A model generated the notes under the pieces. That model worked only from the letters and a program-made list of their open reading frames with translations. It was not told where the DNA came from and did not search any database. This document shows, piece after piece, positions 15,406 through 24,647 of a stretch of DNA of 31,905 nucleotides; within the stretch, counting starts at the first letter, position 1; every line of letters begins with the position of its first letter. Source of the stretch: WHSV01 sp050694055 (GTDB taxonomy: Bacteria > Actinomycetota > CADDZG01 > WHSQ01). The stretch covers positions 1 through 31,905 of the forward strand of contig JBOGWX010000146.1 in the NCBI GenBank assembly GCA_050694055.1. Direction: 5' to 3'. A program made the position numbers and the translations under genes.

Positions 15406-17931
15406 TCAGGTAGGCAGCTTGTCCTGGCCGTTGTCCTCGACCTCGCCCACCACCGGTGCCAGCGCCGATATGCGGGCCCCCTCACCGAGCTGCATGACGC
15501 GCACGCCCGTCGTGGGACGGCCCTGGCGGGAGATGGCATCCACGCTCTGGCGGGTGGCCACTCCATCGTCTGAGATGAGGAACACCTCGTCTCCCGGCCT
15601 CACGACTGTCGCTCCAGTGATCGGCCCACGCGGTTTGGTGAGCTTGGCTGCGATCACACCCTTGCCACCCCGGCCCTTGCGCGGGAAATGCTGAAGCTTC
15701 GTGCGCTTGCCGAACCCGTACTCGGTGACGAGCAGCAGATCGTCCCCGTCGTTGTGCACCACGCCGCAGGCCACGACCTCGTCGTCGGCGTCGAGCCGAA
15801 TCCCTATGACGCCGGTGGCGGTGCGCCCCATCGGGCGGACGTTGCGCTCACTGAAGCGGATGGCCTTACCCTTGCGCGTCACGAGCAGCAGGTCTTCTTC
15901 ACCGGAGGTCGGAACGACTCGCACCACCTCGTCGCCCTCCTTCAGGTTCAGGGCGATGATGCCCTCACGCCTGGTCGAGTCGTACTCGCGGAACAGGGTC
16001 TTTTTGACCATGCCCTTGCGCGTGGCGATCAGAAGGTACCGATAGCTTTCGTAGTCGCGCGTGTCGATCATTGCTGCGACCTCGTCCTCCGAACGCATCG
16101 ATACGACGTTCACCACGGCCGTTCCCCGGGCCGTACGATCGCGTTTGGGAATCTCATGCGCTTTCAGCCGGTAGACCCTCCCGCTGTTCGAGAACAGCAG
16201 AAGGTAGGAGTGCGCCGTCGTCGTCGTGAGGTGCTCGACGATGTCGCCTTCCTTGAGGGCCGTGGCCTTCACGCCCCGGCCCCCCCGCCCCTGACGTCGG
16301 TAGGTATCGAGGGGCACGCTCTTGATGTAACCGCCGCGCGAGACGCTCACTACCAGATCCTCGTCGGCGATGAGATCCTCGATGTCGAACTCGCCCTCGT
16401 CGGGAACTATCCGAGTACGTCGAGGGTCGGCGAACTTCTCTTTGATCTCCTCGAGCTCCGTGGCGATGATCTCGCGCACCCTCGTCGGATCTCCGAGTAT
16501 CTCCTTGAGCTCTGCGATCGTCCGCTGGAGCGCTTCGTACTCCTCGCGGATCTTGTCCTGCTCGAGGGCGGTAAGCCGCCGGAGCGGCATGTCGAGAATG
16601 TGGCTCGCCTGGGTCTCGCTCAACCCGTACCTGACGATCAGGCCGTTGCGGGCTTCTTCCGTATCCGCTGCGGCCCGGATAAGCGCAACGATGTCGTCGA
16701 TGTTGTCGAGCGCAATGATCAATCCCTCGAGGATGTGGCTGCGCTCCTCGGCCTTGCGCAGGCGGAACTGGGTGCGCCGCGTGATGACCGAGAACTGGTG
16801 GGCGATGTACTCGGTCAGTGCTTGCCCGATGTTGATGGTGCGCGGCACGTCGTCGACGAGCGCAAGTGTGTTCACGCCGAAGCTGTCCTGGAGTTGCGTG
16901 CGCTTGTAGAGCTGGTTCAGGACCACCTGCGGCACCGCGCTCTTCTTGAGGTCGATGACGACGCGCATTCCCTGCCGGTTCGACTCATCTCGTAGATCCG
17001 CGATGCCCTCGAGCCGGTGCTCTTTCGCGTTGACGAGCTCGGCGATCTTCATGAGTAGTCGGGCCTTGTTGACCTGATACGGGATCTCGGTCACGACGAT
17101 GCGCGGATTTCCCTTGGGACCCTCCTCGACCTCGCAGACGGCTCTCATCTTGACCGAGCCACGTCCGGTGGCCTGTGCGTCCACGATGCCCTGACGGCCG
17201 ACGATGAGCCCGCCGGTCGGGAAGTCGGGACCCTTGATGTGCTTCATTGCTATCTGGAGTGCCTTCGTATCGTCGGCCGCGGACTCTGGGTCGCGCAGCA
17301 GCTCGACCGTGGCGTCGATCACTTCACCCAGATTGTGCGGGGGGATGTTCGTCGCCATGCCGACTGCGATCCCGCTAGAACCGTTGACGAGCAGGTTGGG
17401 AAAACGAGCCGGGAGAACCGACGGTTCGACCTCGTAGCCGTCATAGTTGTCGACGAAGTCGACGGTGTCCTCGTCGATGTTGCGCAGCAGCTCCATGGCG
17501 AGCTGTGACAGGCGGCATTCCGTGTAACGAGGTGCCGCTGGCTCGTCGCCGTCGACGGATCCGAAGTTGCCCTGGCCGTCGATCAGCAGGTAACGGGTCG
17601 AGAAGTCCTGCGCGAGGCGCGCCAGCGCGTCGTAGATGGCCTGGTCACCGTGTGGGTGGTATTTCTTCATCACGTCGCCGACCAGAGCGGCGCACTTACG
17701 GTACTGGCGGTCAGGGCGCAGCCCCGCCTCGAGGGCGGAGAAGAGGATGCGGCGGTGCACCGGCTTTAGCCCGTCGCGCACGTCCGGTAACGCCCGGCTG
17801 ACGATGACGGACATTGCGTACTCGAGAAACGAGTACGAGATCTCCTCTTCGATAGTGACGTCGAAACCGCCGTTTCCCGCGCCGGAACCGCCGTCGTCTG
17901 GAAGCTTGTCCTGGAAGGGGTCTTTCGCCAT
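15406..17931 (-). CDS. gyrA: DNA gyrase subunit A
   Basis: An 841-residue breakage-reunion subunit. It introduces negative supercoils with GyrB, cutting DNA through Tyr136 (in APRYTE). Winged-helix QRDR: HPHGDQAIYD, residues 92-101. The GyrA box RQGRGGRGV, which marks gyrase rather than topoisomerase IV, is near residue 560, followed by six beta-pinwheel blades to the end. At the position equal to E. coli Ser83 the residue is Gln97; the Asp87 equivalent is retained (Asp101). ATG 17931 is preceded by AGAGAGAG. It lies 12 bases after gyrB and is co-transcribed with it. There is no acidic C-terminal tail beyond the last blade. Confidence 0.98.
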   Translation of the reverse strand: MAKDPFQDKLPDDGGSGAGNGGFDVTIEEEISYSFLEYAMSVIVSRALPDVRDGLKPVHRRILFSALEAGLRPDRQYRKCAALVGDVMKKYHPHGDQAIYDALARLAQDFSTRYLLIDGQGNFGSVDGDEPAAPRYTECRLSQLAMELLRNIDEDTVDFVDNYDGYEVEPSVLPARFPNLLVNGSSGIAVGMATNIPPHNLGEVIDATVELLRDPESAADDTKALQIAMKHIKGPDFPTGGLIVGRQGIVDAQATGRGSVKMRAVCEVEEGPKGNPRIVVTEIPYQVNKARLLMKIAELVNAKEHRLEGIADLRDESNRQGMRVVIDLKKSAVPQVVLNQLYKRTQLQDSFGVNTLALVDDVPRTINIGQALTEYIAHQFSVITRRTQFRLRKAEERSHILEGLIIALDNIDDIVALIRAAADTEEARNGLIVRYGLSETQASHILDMPLRRLTALEQDKIREEYEALQRTIAELKEILGDPTRVREIIATELEEIKEKFADPRRTRIVPDEGEFDIEDLIADEDLVVSVSRGGYIKSVPLDTYRRQGRGGRGVKATALKEGDIVEHLTTTTAHSYLLLFSNSGRVYRLKAHEIPKRDRTARGTAVVNVVSMRSEDEVAAMIDTRDYESYRYLLIATRKGMVKKTLFREYDSTRREGIIALNLKEGDEVVRVVPTSGEEDLLLVTRKGKAIRFSERNVRPMGRTATGVIGIRLDADDEVVACGVVHNDGDDLLLVTEYGFGKRTKLQHFPRKGRGGKGVIAAKLTKPRGPITGATVVRPGDEVFLISDDGVATRQSVDAISRQGRPTTGVRVMQLGEGARISALAPVVGEVEDNGQDKLPT

Positions 17932-17943
17932 AGCTCTCTCTAG

Positions 17944-19875
17944 TTAGATATCGAGGAAGCGCACGTCCTTGGCGTTGCGCTGAATGTAGTTCTTGCGCTC
18001 CTCGACGTCGTCTCCCATCAGTTGTTGGAAGAGAACGTCCGCGATCGCGGCGTCCTCCATCGTGACTCGCATCAAAGTGCGCTTCTCGGGATCGAGCGTC
18101 GTCTCCCATAGCTCGTCGGGATTCATCTCGCCGAGACCCTTGAAGCGGGCGGCTTCGACCTTGCCGCTCTGCTCCGCCCGGTAGGCGTTCAACTCCTCAT
18201 CGTTCATGAAGTAGTGGTTCTTCCCCTTGTGCTTCACCCGATAGAGGGGCGGTTTGGCCACATATATGTACCCGAGCTCGATGAGCTCGCGCATGTGGCG
18301 AAAGAACATGGTCAGCAACAGGGTCTTGATGTGACTTCCGTCTACGTCGGCATCCGCCATGCAGATGATCTTGTGATAGCGGCACTTGCTTGGCTCGAAG
18401 TCTTCGCCGATTCCTGTGCCCACGGCCGTGATGATGGACTGGATCTCTTTGTTCTCGAGCGTCTTCGCCAGTCGAGCGCGCTCCACGTTCAGGATCTTGC
18501 CCCGGAGCGGAAGGATTGCTTGCGTTTCGCGCGCGCGCGCCTGCTTGGCGGTGCCACCCGCGGAGTTTCCCTCGACGATGAACAGTTCGGCTTCGTGGGG
18601 ATCGCGCGTCTGACAGTCGGCCAGCTTGCCCGGCAACGCGGTCGATTCGAGCAACGTCTTTCGGCGTACGAGGTCGCGCGCCTTTCTCGCCTCGAGCCGG
18701 GCGCGTTGCGCGGCGATGGCCTTGTTACATATCTGGCGCGCCTCGCTGGGGTGCTCCTCCATGAAGTTCGCCAGCTTCTCGTTCATCTCGCGTTCGACGA
18801 AGCTGCGAATCTCGGTGTTGCCGAGCTTGGTCTTCGTCTGTCCTTCGAACTGCGGGTCTCGCAGCTTGACGGAAATGATCGCGGTGAGTCCCTCGCGACA
18901 GTCCTCGCCGGCGAGGCCCTGATCCTTGTCCTTAAGCAGTCCCTTGGCCTTGGCATAGTTGCCCACCACGCGTGACAACGAGCGCCGAAAACCCTCCTCG
19001 TGCATTCCGCCCTCGTGCGTGTTGATGTTGTTGGCGAAAGTGAACACGGACTCGTTGTACGAGGAGGTCCACTGCAACGCGACCTCGACCTCGTGATTCT
19101 CGGCCTTGCCCTCGAAATAGATCACCCGCTTGAACAGTGGGTCGCGCGTGACGTTGAGGTGCTTGACGAAGTCGATGATCCCGCCGGTGTAGCGGAACTC
19201 CTCCTTGACCTCGGGCTCGTGGCGCTGGTCGATGAGCCGAATCTCGAGACCCTTGGTGAGAAAAGCCATCTCGCGGAGTCGTTGCACCAGCGTGTCGAAC
19301 TTGAACTCGACGTCATCGGTGAAGACCAGTGGGTCCGGCCAGAAGGTGACCGACGTCCCGGTTCGTTTGATGTTCTTGACGGCCTTCAACTTCGCCTGCG
19401 GCTTGCCACGCTCGTACACCTGCTGCCACAACTTGCCGTCGCGCGCGACCTCGACCTCGAGCCTCTCGGACAGGGCGTTGACGACGGACACCCCGACGCC
19501 GTGCAAGCCTCCTGAGACCTGGTATCCCTTGCCCCCGAACTTTCCTCCTGCGTGCAAGGTGGTCAGGACCACCTCGACCGCGGGGCGCTTCTCGCCCTTG
19601 ACGTTGTCGACCGGGATGCCGCGACCGTTGTCCGTCACCCTGCAGCCTCCGTCGGCGAGCAGCTCGACGATGATCCGGTCGCAGTGACCGGCCATCGCTT
19701 CGTCTACGGCGTTGTCGACGACCTCGTAGACCAGGTGGTGGAGCCCCCTGGGCCCGGTCGACCCGATGTACATGCCGGGCCGTTGACGCACCGGGTCGAG
19801 TCCCTTCAGGACGGTGATGTCCCGAGCGGTGTACTCGTCCATACGCGCGGCCGCTGATGATTTTGATGCGGTCAT
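17944..19875 (-). CDS. gyrB: DNA gyrase subunit B
   Basis: A 643-residue ATPase subunit. GHKL motifs: VDNAVDEAMAG, DNGRGIPVD and GGLHGVGVSVVNAL. Toprim: E435 in IVEGNSAGG and the DADVDG acidic triad (D508, D510, D512). The C-terminal domain ends with RNAKDVRFLDI, the normal gyrase B terminus. The residue after EG is Asn437 where almost all gyrases have Asp (E. coli Asp426). ATG 19875 (MTASKSSAAARMDEYTARDI) is preceded by GAGG. Readings extending to 20169 translate the leader and are rejected. It is followed 12 bases later by gyrA. Confidence 0.97.
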   Translation of the reverse strand: MTASKSSAAARMDEYTARDITVLKGLDPVRQRPGMYIGSTGPRGLHHLVYEVVDNAVDEAMAGHCDRIIVELLADGGCRVTDNGRGIPVDNVKGEKRPAVEVVLTTLHAGGKFGGKGYQVSGGLHGVGVSVVNALSERLEVEVARDGKLWQQVYERGKPQAKLKAVKNIKRTGTSVTFWPDPLVFTDDVEFKFDTLVQRLREMAFLTKGLEIRLIDQRHEPEVKEEFRYTGGIIDFVKHLNVTRDPLFKRVIYFEGKAENHEVEVALQWTSSYNESVFTFANNINTHEGGMHEEGFRRSLSRVVGNYAKAKGLLKDKDQGLAGEDCREGLTAIISVKLRDPQFEGQTKTKLGNTEIRSFVEREMNEKLANFMEEHPSEARQICNKAIAAQRARLEARKARDLVRRKTLLESTALPGKLADCQTRDPHEAELFIVEGNSAGGTAKQARARETQAILPLRGKILNVERARLAKTLENKEIQSIITAVGTGIGEDFEPSKCRYHKIICMADADVDGSHIKTLLLTMFFRHMRELIELGYIYVAKPPLYRVKHKGKNHYFMNDEELNAYRAEQSGKVEAARFKGLGEMNPDELWETTLDPEKRTLMRVTMEDAAIADVLFQQLMGDDVEERKNYIQRNAKDVRFLDI

Positions 19876-20014
19876 AGAACCTCGTGCTCGTAGTGACTGA
19901 TGGTCGCTTGTTCGTCCCTGGCTCGCCGGTCCCTTCGCCCGCTTGAAAAGCCCTTCGGAGGTACCGTGTGGGCGCACGGCGAACACCAGACGAGGCGGCG
20001 GTTGGTTGACCTCA

Positions 20015-20020
20015 ATTCTA
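20015..20020 (-). promoter_or_regulatory. Likely -10 box of the gyrB-gyrA operon
   Basis: TAGAAT (20020-20015, minus) is a near-consensus -10 box inside the 193-base gap between the DUF721 gene and gyrB, giving a leader of about 140 bases. No clear -35 box accompanies it. Confidence 0.4.
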
Positions 20021-20068
20021 GCATCTAGCTGGGTGTTTCCGGGTTTTGAAGCCCTCGCGACCGAGTCG

Positions 20069-20524
20069 TCATCGCCGCTCCGCAGCCTCGCTTGCTCGTC
20101 GCCGGCGCCACGCCGCCCGGGCCCGCTCGAAGGCCTCCACAGGATCGTCGGACGGGGGCCGCGCGCCACCGTCGGGAGCCTTCCCGTCCGACGGCTCGGG
20201 CGACCGGTGAGAACGAGGCTTCACCTTGCCCGGACCGGTCCACACTCGCACCTCGGTGACCGTGGACCGGCCGATCAGATCGTTGGCGCGTTGCTTGATC
20301 TCGCCCGCCAGATAGCCGAGCTCGACCGCCCAGACCGGGGAGTCGGCCCGCACCCGCAACACTCCGGCGCGCAGCGAAGTCGGCTCGGCGTGTCCGGCGA
20401 TGCCGTCCCCCACGATGTCGGGCCAGCGCGACCAAATGATCCCGGTGTCTTGGGAGCGGCCCAGGCCGATACGAACGCCGAGCCCGTCCAGCACATCGCG
20501 AATCCGCACCAGGTCGTCAGCCAT
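20069..20524 (-). CDS. DUF721 (DciA-like) protein
   Basis: A 151-residue protein with the DUF721 fold in the first ~95 residues (DVLDGLGVRIGLGRSQDTG, WPDIVGDGIAGHAEPTSLR, GVLRVRADSPVWAVELGYLA) and a basic, disordered C-terminal tail. DUF721 proteins include DciA, the ancestral loader partner of the replicative helicase DnaB, and the gene often follows recF in Actinobacteria. ATG 20524 overlaps the recF stop by eight bases, so the two are coupled. A helicase-loading role is inference from family and location beside oriC. Confidence 0.88.
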   Translation of the reverse strand: MADDLVRIRDVLDGLGVRIGLGRSQDTGIIWSRWPDIVGDGIAGHAEPTSLRAGVLRVRADSPVWAVELGYLAGEIKQRANDLIGRSTVTEVRVWTGPGKVKPRSHRSPEPSDGKAPDGGARPPSDDPVEAFERARAAWRRRRASEAAERR

Positions 20525-21722
20525 GGAACTCGCTCGTAGCGACGATCTCGCCGCCCGCGACCTCGAGGACGCGCTGAGCGCGCGTCGCCTCGCCGGCCCC
20601 GGGTTCGGCCGACGACACCAAGACCTGGCCCACGGAACGGACCGCGTCGCCCAGCCACCGGCGGCGCGACGGGTCGAGCTCGGAGAAGACATCGTCGAGC
20701 AGTAGCAGAGGGCGATCGTCGAGGCGCTCGGTCAGGAGGTCGTGCTCGGCGAGTTTGAGTGCCAGGGCCGTGGTCCGCTGATCTCCTTGAGATGCATAGG
20801 TGCGTGCCTCCAGCATGGTGGGAGTGTCCGCGCTCGCCTGGAGCAACACACCCACGTCGTCGCGCTGGGGGCCGATCAAAGACACACCCCGCTCGAGCTC
20901 GCGCGACCTAAGGGTCTCTATCCCCCGCTTCAACATGTCCGAGAGCGCGGCCTCATCGATCGTGGAGGGTTCCCGCAGCGCCGCGTCGGCAAAATCAGGG
21001 TCGACCCACGAGCTCACATAACTCAGGTCGATCCGCCCGGCCCCCGCGACGGCTTCGTAGCGCTTGAGCGCGCAGGGCAACAGGCCGGCCAGCACCTCGA
21101 GGCGCGCCGCGGTCACCGCGGCACCGATCCGGCACAGCGAGTCGTCCCAGACGTCGAGCGTCGGTAACGCTCCTGCTTTCGAGCGAGGCGCAGTCTTGAG
21201 CAGAGAGTTCCGTTGCCTGAGCACCCGCTCCCACTCTCGGCGCATCCCGTCGCGCGCCGGGCGCAACTTGACCACCAGCTCGTCGAGAAACCGTCGCCGG
21301 CCGTCGGGGCTCCCTTTGATCAAGGACAGCTCGTCGGGCCCGAAGAAGACACTCGTCGTGAGCGCCCCCAGTGCCCTGGCGCCCGACACCAGGGTCTTGT
21401 TCACGAGCGCTCGCGTTCCCCTCCCGGGACGTATCTCCAGGTCCACTGCAAGGCTCCGCTCGTTTCGAGGCCTCCCCGAGACGATCTCGCCGAACGAACG
21501 GGTAACTTGTGCATGCAGCAGCGCTCGCTCGGCCCCCTCCCTGACCAACGCGGCGTCCGCCGCGCGCGGCGACCCCAAACCCGACAAACAGTGCACGGCT
21601 TCGAGCAGGTTCGTCTTGCCCTGGGCATTGCGTCCGACCACCAAGTTGACCCCGTCGGCGAGTTCCACACGAGCGCGCTTGTAGTTCCGGAAGTCCTCGA
21701 CTTCGAGCTGATCGACTCGCAC
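20517..21722 (-). CDS. recF: DNA replication/repair protein RecF
   Basis: A 401-residue SMC-like ATPase that loads RecA at gaps and stalled forks. Walker A GRNAQGKT (30-37), signature-like FFGPDELSLIKGSPDGRRRF, late Walker B LLLLDDVFSELD and the RecF terminal block VLVSSAEP are all present. The start is GTG 21722 (VRVDQLEVEDFRNY), since the family begins there. It lies 23 bases after dnaN. The helical arm is of normal length. The C-terminal extension after VLEVAGGEIVA is short. Confidence 0.96.
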   Translation of the reverse strand: MRVDQLEVEDFRNYKRARVELADGVNLVVGRNAQGKTNLLEAVHCLSGLGSPRAADAALVREGAERALLHAQVTRSFGEIVSGRPRNERSLAVDLEIRPGRGTRALVNKTLVSGARALGALTTSVFFGPDELSLIKGSPDGRRRFLDELVVKLRPARDGMRREWERVLRQRNSLLKTAPRSKAGALPTLDVWDDSLCRIGAAVTAARLEVLAGLLPCALKRYEAVAGAGRIDLSYVSSWVDPDFADAALREPSTIDEAALSDMLKRGIETLRSRELERGVSLIGPQRDDVGVLLQASADTPTMLEARTYASQGDQRTTALALKLAEHDLLTERLDDRPLLLLDDVFSELDPSRRRWLGDAVRSVGQVLVSSAEPGAGEATRAQRVLEVAGGEIVATSEFHG

Positions 21723-21745
21723 TTCGGCTCTTGGTCCCGGCGGAG

Positions 21746-22879
21746 TTAGGAGACCCGCACGGGCATGAGCAGGTAGGTGAAGCTCAGGTCGTCCTCGCCG
21801 CGCAGGATGGCCGGCTTGAGGCCATCACCCGCCTCGAGGACCACGCGCTCCGCTTCGATCACCGATCCCCCATCGTTGAAGAAACCGGCGTTGAACGCGA
21901 TCACGAGCGGTTCACCTCGGTACTCGGCGTCGATGACCTCCTGGCCCTCACCGACGTCGGGTGTGTGGGCGGAGACCTCGAGCTCTGAACCAAGATGCAT
22001 CTTTACCGGCATGTTGTTCTGCGCCAGCAGCCCGACGCGCTTGACGACCTCGAGGAGATCCTCACGATCTACCGTCAGGCTGTTGGTGTAGCCGCTGGGA
22101 ACGAGCTGGCGATAGTTAGGAAAGTCGCCCTCAATGTAGCGCGAACCGATCACGGATTCGCTCCGGCCCGAACCATCCTCTTCGATGCCGAACACGATGA
22201 GGTTGTCCTTGATCATGGCTTTGACCCTCGACCCACCCGCCTGCAGCGCTCGCACCAGCTCGCTGAGACCGCGCGCCGGAAGGATCACCTTCTTGAGCTC
22301 GCGCGGCCCCCCTTCGACCTCGAGAGACCGCACCGCCAGCCGGTAGGAATCGGTCGCCGCCAGCGTCAAGTTGGCGGGCTTGAGCTCCCACAACACGCCG
22401 GTCAGCACCTGGCGGCTCTCGTCCGTCGACGCGCTTCGAACCACCTGCGACAAAGCCGTGGCGAGCAGTTGAGCGCCCACCGAGATCTCGATGCCGGAAC
22501 CCTCGCCCTCGCGTTCCTCGATCGGGAGCGCGGGATAGTCGTCCGGCGCGAGCGCCTTCACTCGAAACTGCCCACGCCCGGATCCGATCTCGACCTCGCC
22601 ATCGCCACTGGACACACTGACCTGCCCCGTCCCAAGGCTGCGAGACATCTCGCCGAACAGGCGACCCGGCACGATCACGGTTCCCGGCTCGTCGACACCG
22701 GCTTTGAATGCCGTTTGCATCGTCAACTCGAGATCGGTCGCCGCCACGCCGACGAAACCCCCTTCGGAAGCAGAGATCCGGAGACCCGACAACACCGGAA
22801 GAGTGGCCCGGTTGGATATCGCGCGCGAAGCGAACTGAACGGCCTCCAGTAGATCGTCGCGCTCACAGCGAAACTTCAT
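21746..22879 (-). CDS. dnaN: DNA polymerase III beta clamp
   Basis: A 377-residue sliding clamp with three similar ~120-residue domains. It starts MKFRCERDDLLEAVQFASRA and includes ATDSYRLAVRSL and the near-universal C-terminus YLLMPVRVS, which holds the partner-binding pocket residues. It tethers the replicative polymerase to DNA. GGAGG lies six bases before ATG 22879. The 5' leader runs into the origin unwinding region; a perfect GCTGTGACAGC palindrome at 22933-22943 may be regulatory. Confidence 0.97.
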   Translation of the reverse strand: MKFRCERDDLLEAVQFASRAISNRATLPVLSGLRISASEGGFVGVAATDLELTMQTAFKAGVDEPGTVIVPGRLFGEMSRSLGTGQVSVSSGDGEVEIGSGRGQFRVKALAPDDYPALPIEEREGEGSGIEISVGAQLLATALSQVVRSASTDESRQVLTGVLWELKPANLTLAATDSYRLAVRSLEVEGGPRELKKVILPARGLSELVRALQAGGSRVKAMIKDNLIVFGIEEDGSGRSESVIGSRYIEGDFPNYRQLVPSGYTNSLTVDREDLLEVVKRVGLLAQNNMPVKMHLGSELEVSAHTPDVGEGQEVIDAEYRGEPLVIAFNAGFFNDGGSVIEAERVVLEAGDGLKPAILRGEDDLSFTYLLMPVRVS

Positions 22880-22959
22880 TCAACGCCTCCGTTCTGCGCG
22901 GAACGTGTCGTTAAGACAGAGCCTACGTCGGAGCTGTGACAGCTTTGGTTGTTTGGGGT

Positions 22960-23070
22960 TAGGTACTTCTAAGAGATATTGATTCTTTAGTAGTAGTAGT
23001 AGTAGGGGCTGTTGATCTCGTGGACAACGCCACGAAGCGCTGGTCGGGGGTCTGCGGCTCTGTGGACGGG
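22960..23070. other. oriC unwinding region: DnaA box, GC spacer, DnaA-trio, AT-rich stretch
   Basis: Reading the minus strand: a weak box CCGTCCACA (23069-23061), DnaA box TTGTCCACG (23027-23019), a GC-rich spacer ending CCCC (23018-23006), then six CTA triplets (23005-22988), then an AT-rich run (to ~22960) with ATTGATTCTT on the plus strand. On the plus strand the triplets are (TAG)6, i.e. 3'-GAT-5' repeats leading away from the box, exactly the DnaA-trio arrangement of the bacterial basal unwinding system. Further weak boxes lie at 23132 (TTGTGCACC) and 23175 (TTATGCACG). This places the melting site in the dnaA-dnaN gap. Confidence 0.75.
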
Positions 23071-23174
23071 GGTCGCGAAGCGATTGTTGGTAAGAAGCGC
23101 GAACCGTGGACCGGCACATGGACGCGAAGAGTTGTGCACCTGAATCTAGAGTTGCCGACACCCGGCCCACCTGG

Positions 23175-24608
23175 TTATGCACGAGTTGCACGGTGCCTGA
23201 CGCGAGTGGTTAGCTCCCGCATCTGCTCGAAGCTGGTCTGGCGCTCCCGCATCTGCTGCTTGATCTTGTTGTTGGCGTGTACGACGGTGGAGTGATCGCG
23301 GCCCCCGAAGCGTCTTCCGATCTCGGGCAGCGACAGGTCGGTGAGTTCCCGGCAGAGGTACATCGCCATCTGGCGGGCGTTGACCAGGGGCCGGGACCGG
23401 TTCGAGGAGCGGATCTCGTCGGGCGTGATGTCGTAGTACTCAGCGGCTACGGCGATTACGAGATCGGGCGTGACGCGTGCTTCCGCCGCGTTCGGAAGCA
23501 GCTCGTCGAGGACCCGTTGGGCGACCTCGAGCGTCGGGTCCGAGCCGGTGAGGGAAGCGTGGGCGGCGACCCGGATCAGAGCCCCTTCGAGCTCCCGGAT
23601 GTTGGTTTGGATGCGACTTGCGATGAATCCCATGACCTCGGGTGATACCGAGAGGTTGTCGGTCTCCGCTTTCATCTGCAGGATGGCGATGCGGGTCTCG
23701 AGATCGGGCGGCTGGATGTCGGTGATGAGGCCCCACTCGAAGCGCGTGCGAAGACGCTCTTCGAGGGTCGAGATCTTCTTTGGGGGGCGGTCGGACGTGA
23801 TCACGACTTGGCTGTCCGGATGAAGCGCGTTGAAGGTGTGGAAGAACTCCTCCTGGGTCCTCTCCTTGCCCTCGAGGAATTGGATGTCGTCGACCATGAG
23901 CAGATCGACGGCGCGGAAGCGGCGGTGAAACTCGGGGATGGTCCTGCGCTGAAGTGCGACGATGAACTCGTTCATGAACTGCTCGGTTGATACATAGCGT
24001 GCTCTCAGTGCCGGGTGGTACTCGCTCACGTAACGGCCGATCGCGTGGAGGAGGTGGGTCTTGCCGAGCCCCGCGCCGCCGTAGATGAACAGCGGGTTGT
24101 AAGCCTCGGCCGGACCCTCTGAGACCGCCAGTGCGGCCGCATGCGCGAAACGGTTGGAGGAGCCGATCACGAAGGAGTCGAAGGCGTACTTGGGGTGGAA
24201 GGCGGCGTGTTCGCCCGAGGGAGAAGGACCGGCGCCGGCGGCGGCCTTAGGCGCGGGCGCCGGGACCTCCTCGACCTCAGACTCGCGGTCGGCGCCGGCG
24301 AACGAGTCTCCTGCGAGCAGGACGACCTCGAGACTGGTGCCGCTGGCGGTTGCCAGACTCTGCACGAGCTGCTGGCCGACGCGCGTTTCGATCTGCTCTT
24401 TGGTGTAGGGGTGCGGCACCCCGAGGACGAAGGTGTCGTTTTCGACGCTAAGGGGCGTGGCCTGCCCGAACAACATGGTGAAGGTGCCCAAGGAGATACG
24501 CTCGCGCAAGAGCTTGGCCGCCTGCCCCCAGAGCTCTTGTGCGTACTCGGCGGCGGCCGGGGTCTGAACGTCGGAACCGGCAAATTGGTCGCGAACGTCT
24601 GAGTACAT
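23175..24608 (-). CDS. dnaA: Chromosomal replication initiator DnaA
   Basis: A ~477-residue AAA+ initiator. Domain I spans about residues 20-100 (LWGQAAKLLRERISLGTFTM), then an acidic/Pro linker, then domain III with Walker A YGGAGLGKTHLLHAIG, Walker B LLMVDDIQFLEGK and sensor motifs. Domain IV carries the DNA-binding signature GRDHSTVVHANNKI. It melts oriC and loads the helicase. Two starts are possible: TTG 24614, with GGAGG five bases upstream, or ATG 24608 (MYSDVRDQF), 11 bases from the same site; I list the ATG. The stop overlaps a DnaA-box-like TTATGCACG. It lies first in the leftward replication operon. Confidence 0.97.
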   Translation of the reverse strand: MYSDVRDQFAGSDVQTPAAAEYAQELWGQAAKLLRERISLGTFTMLFGQATPLSVENDTFVLGVPHPYTKEQIETRVGQQLVQSLATASGTSLEVVLLAGDSFAGADRESEVEEVPAPAPKAAAGAGPSPSGEHAAFHPKYAFDSFVIGSSNRFAHAAALAVSEGPAEAYNPLFIYGGAGLGKTHLLHAIGRYVSEYHPALRARYVSTEQFMNEFIVALQRRTIPEFHRRFRAVDLLMVDDIQFLEGKERTQEEFFHTFNALHPDSQVVITSDRPPKKISTLEERLRTRFEWGLITDIQPPDLETRIAILQMKAETDNLSVSPEVMGFIASRIQTNIRELEGALIRVAAHASLTGSDPTLEVAQRVLDELLPNAAEARVTPDLVIAVAAEYYDITPDEIRSSNRSRPLVNARQMAMYLCRELTDLSLPEIGRRFGGRDHSTVVHANNKIKQQMRERQTSFEQMRELTTRVRHRATRA

Positions 24609-24647
24609 CGTCAACGAGACCTCCCCCTCGAATGTGAGCTACGTCGG

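Noticed and set aside
15370..15420. CTCGAG repeats as a gyrA terminator
   Set aside because: Only six pairs with a long loop and no T-tract; not strong enough to call.
17944..20169. 741-residue GyrB
   Set aside because: The extension translates the promoter/leader and part of the DUF721 region; the family start and GAGG site fit ATG 19875.
22988..23005. TAG repeats as a simple microsatellite
   Set aside because: Their position and strand next to a DnaA box and GC spacer, and before an AT-rich run, fit a DnaA-trio better.
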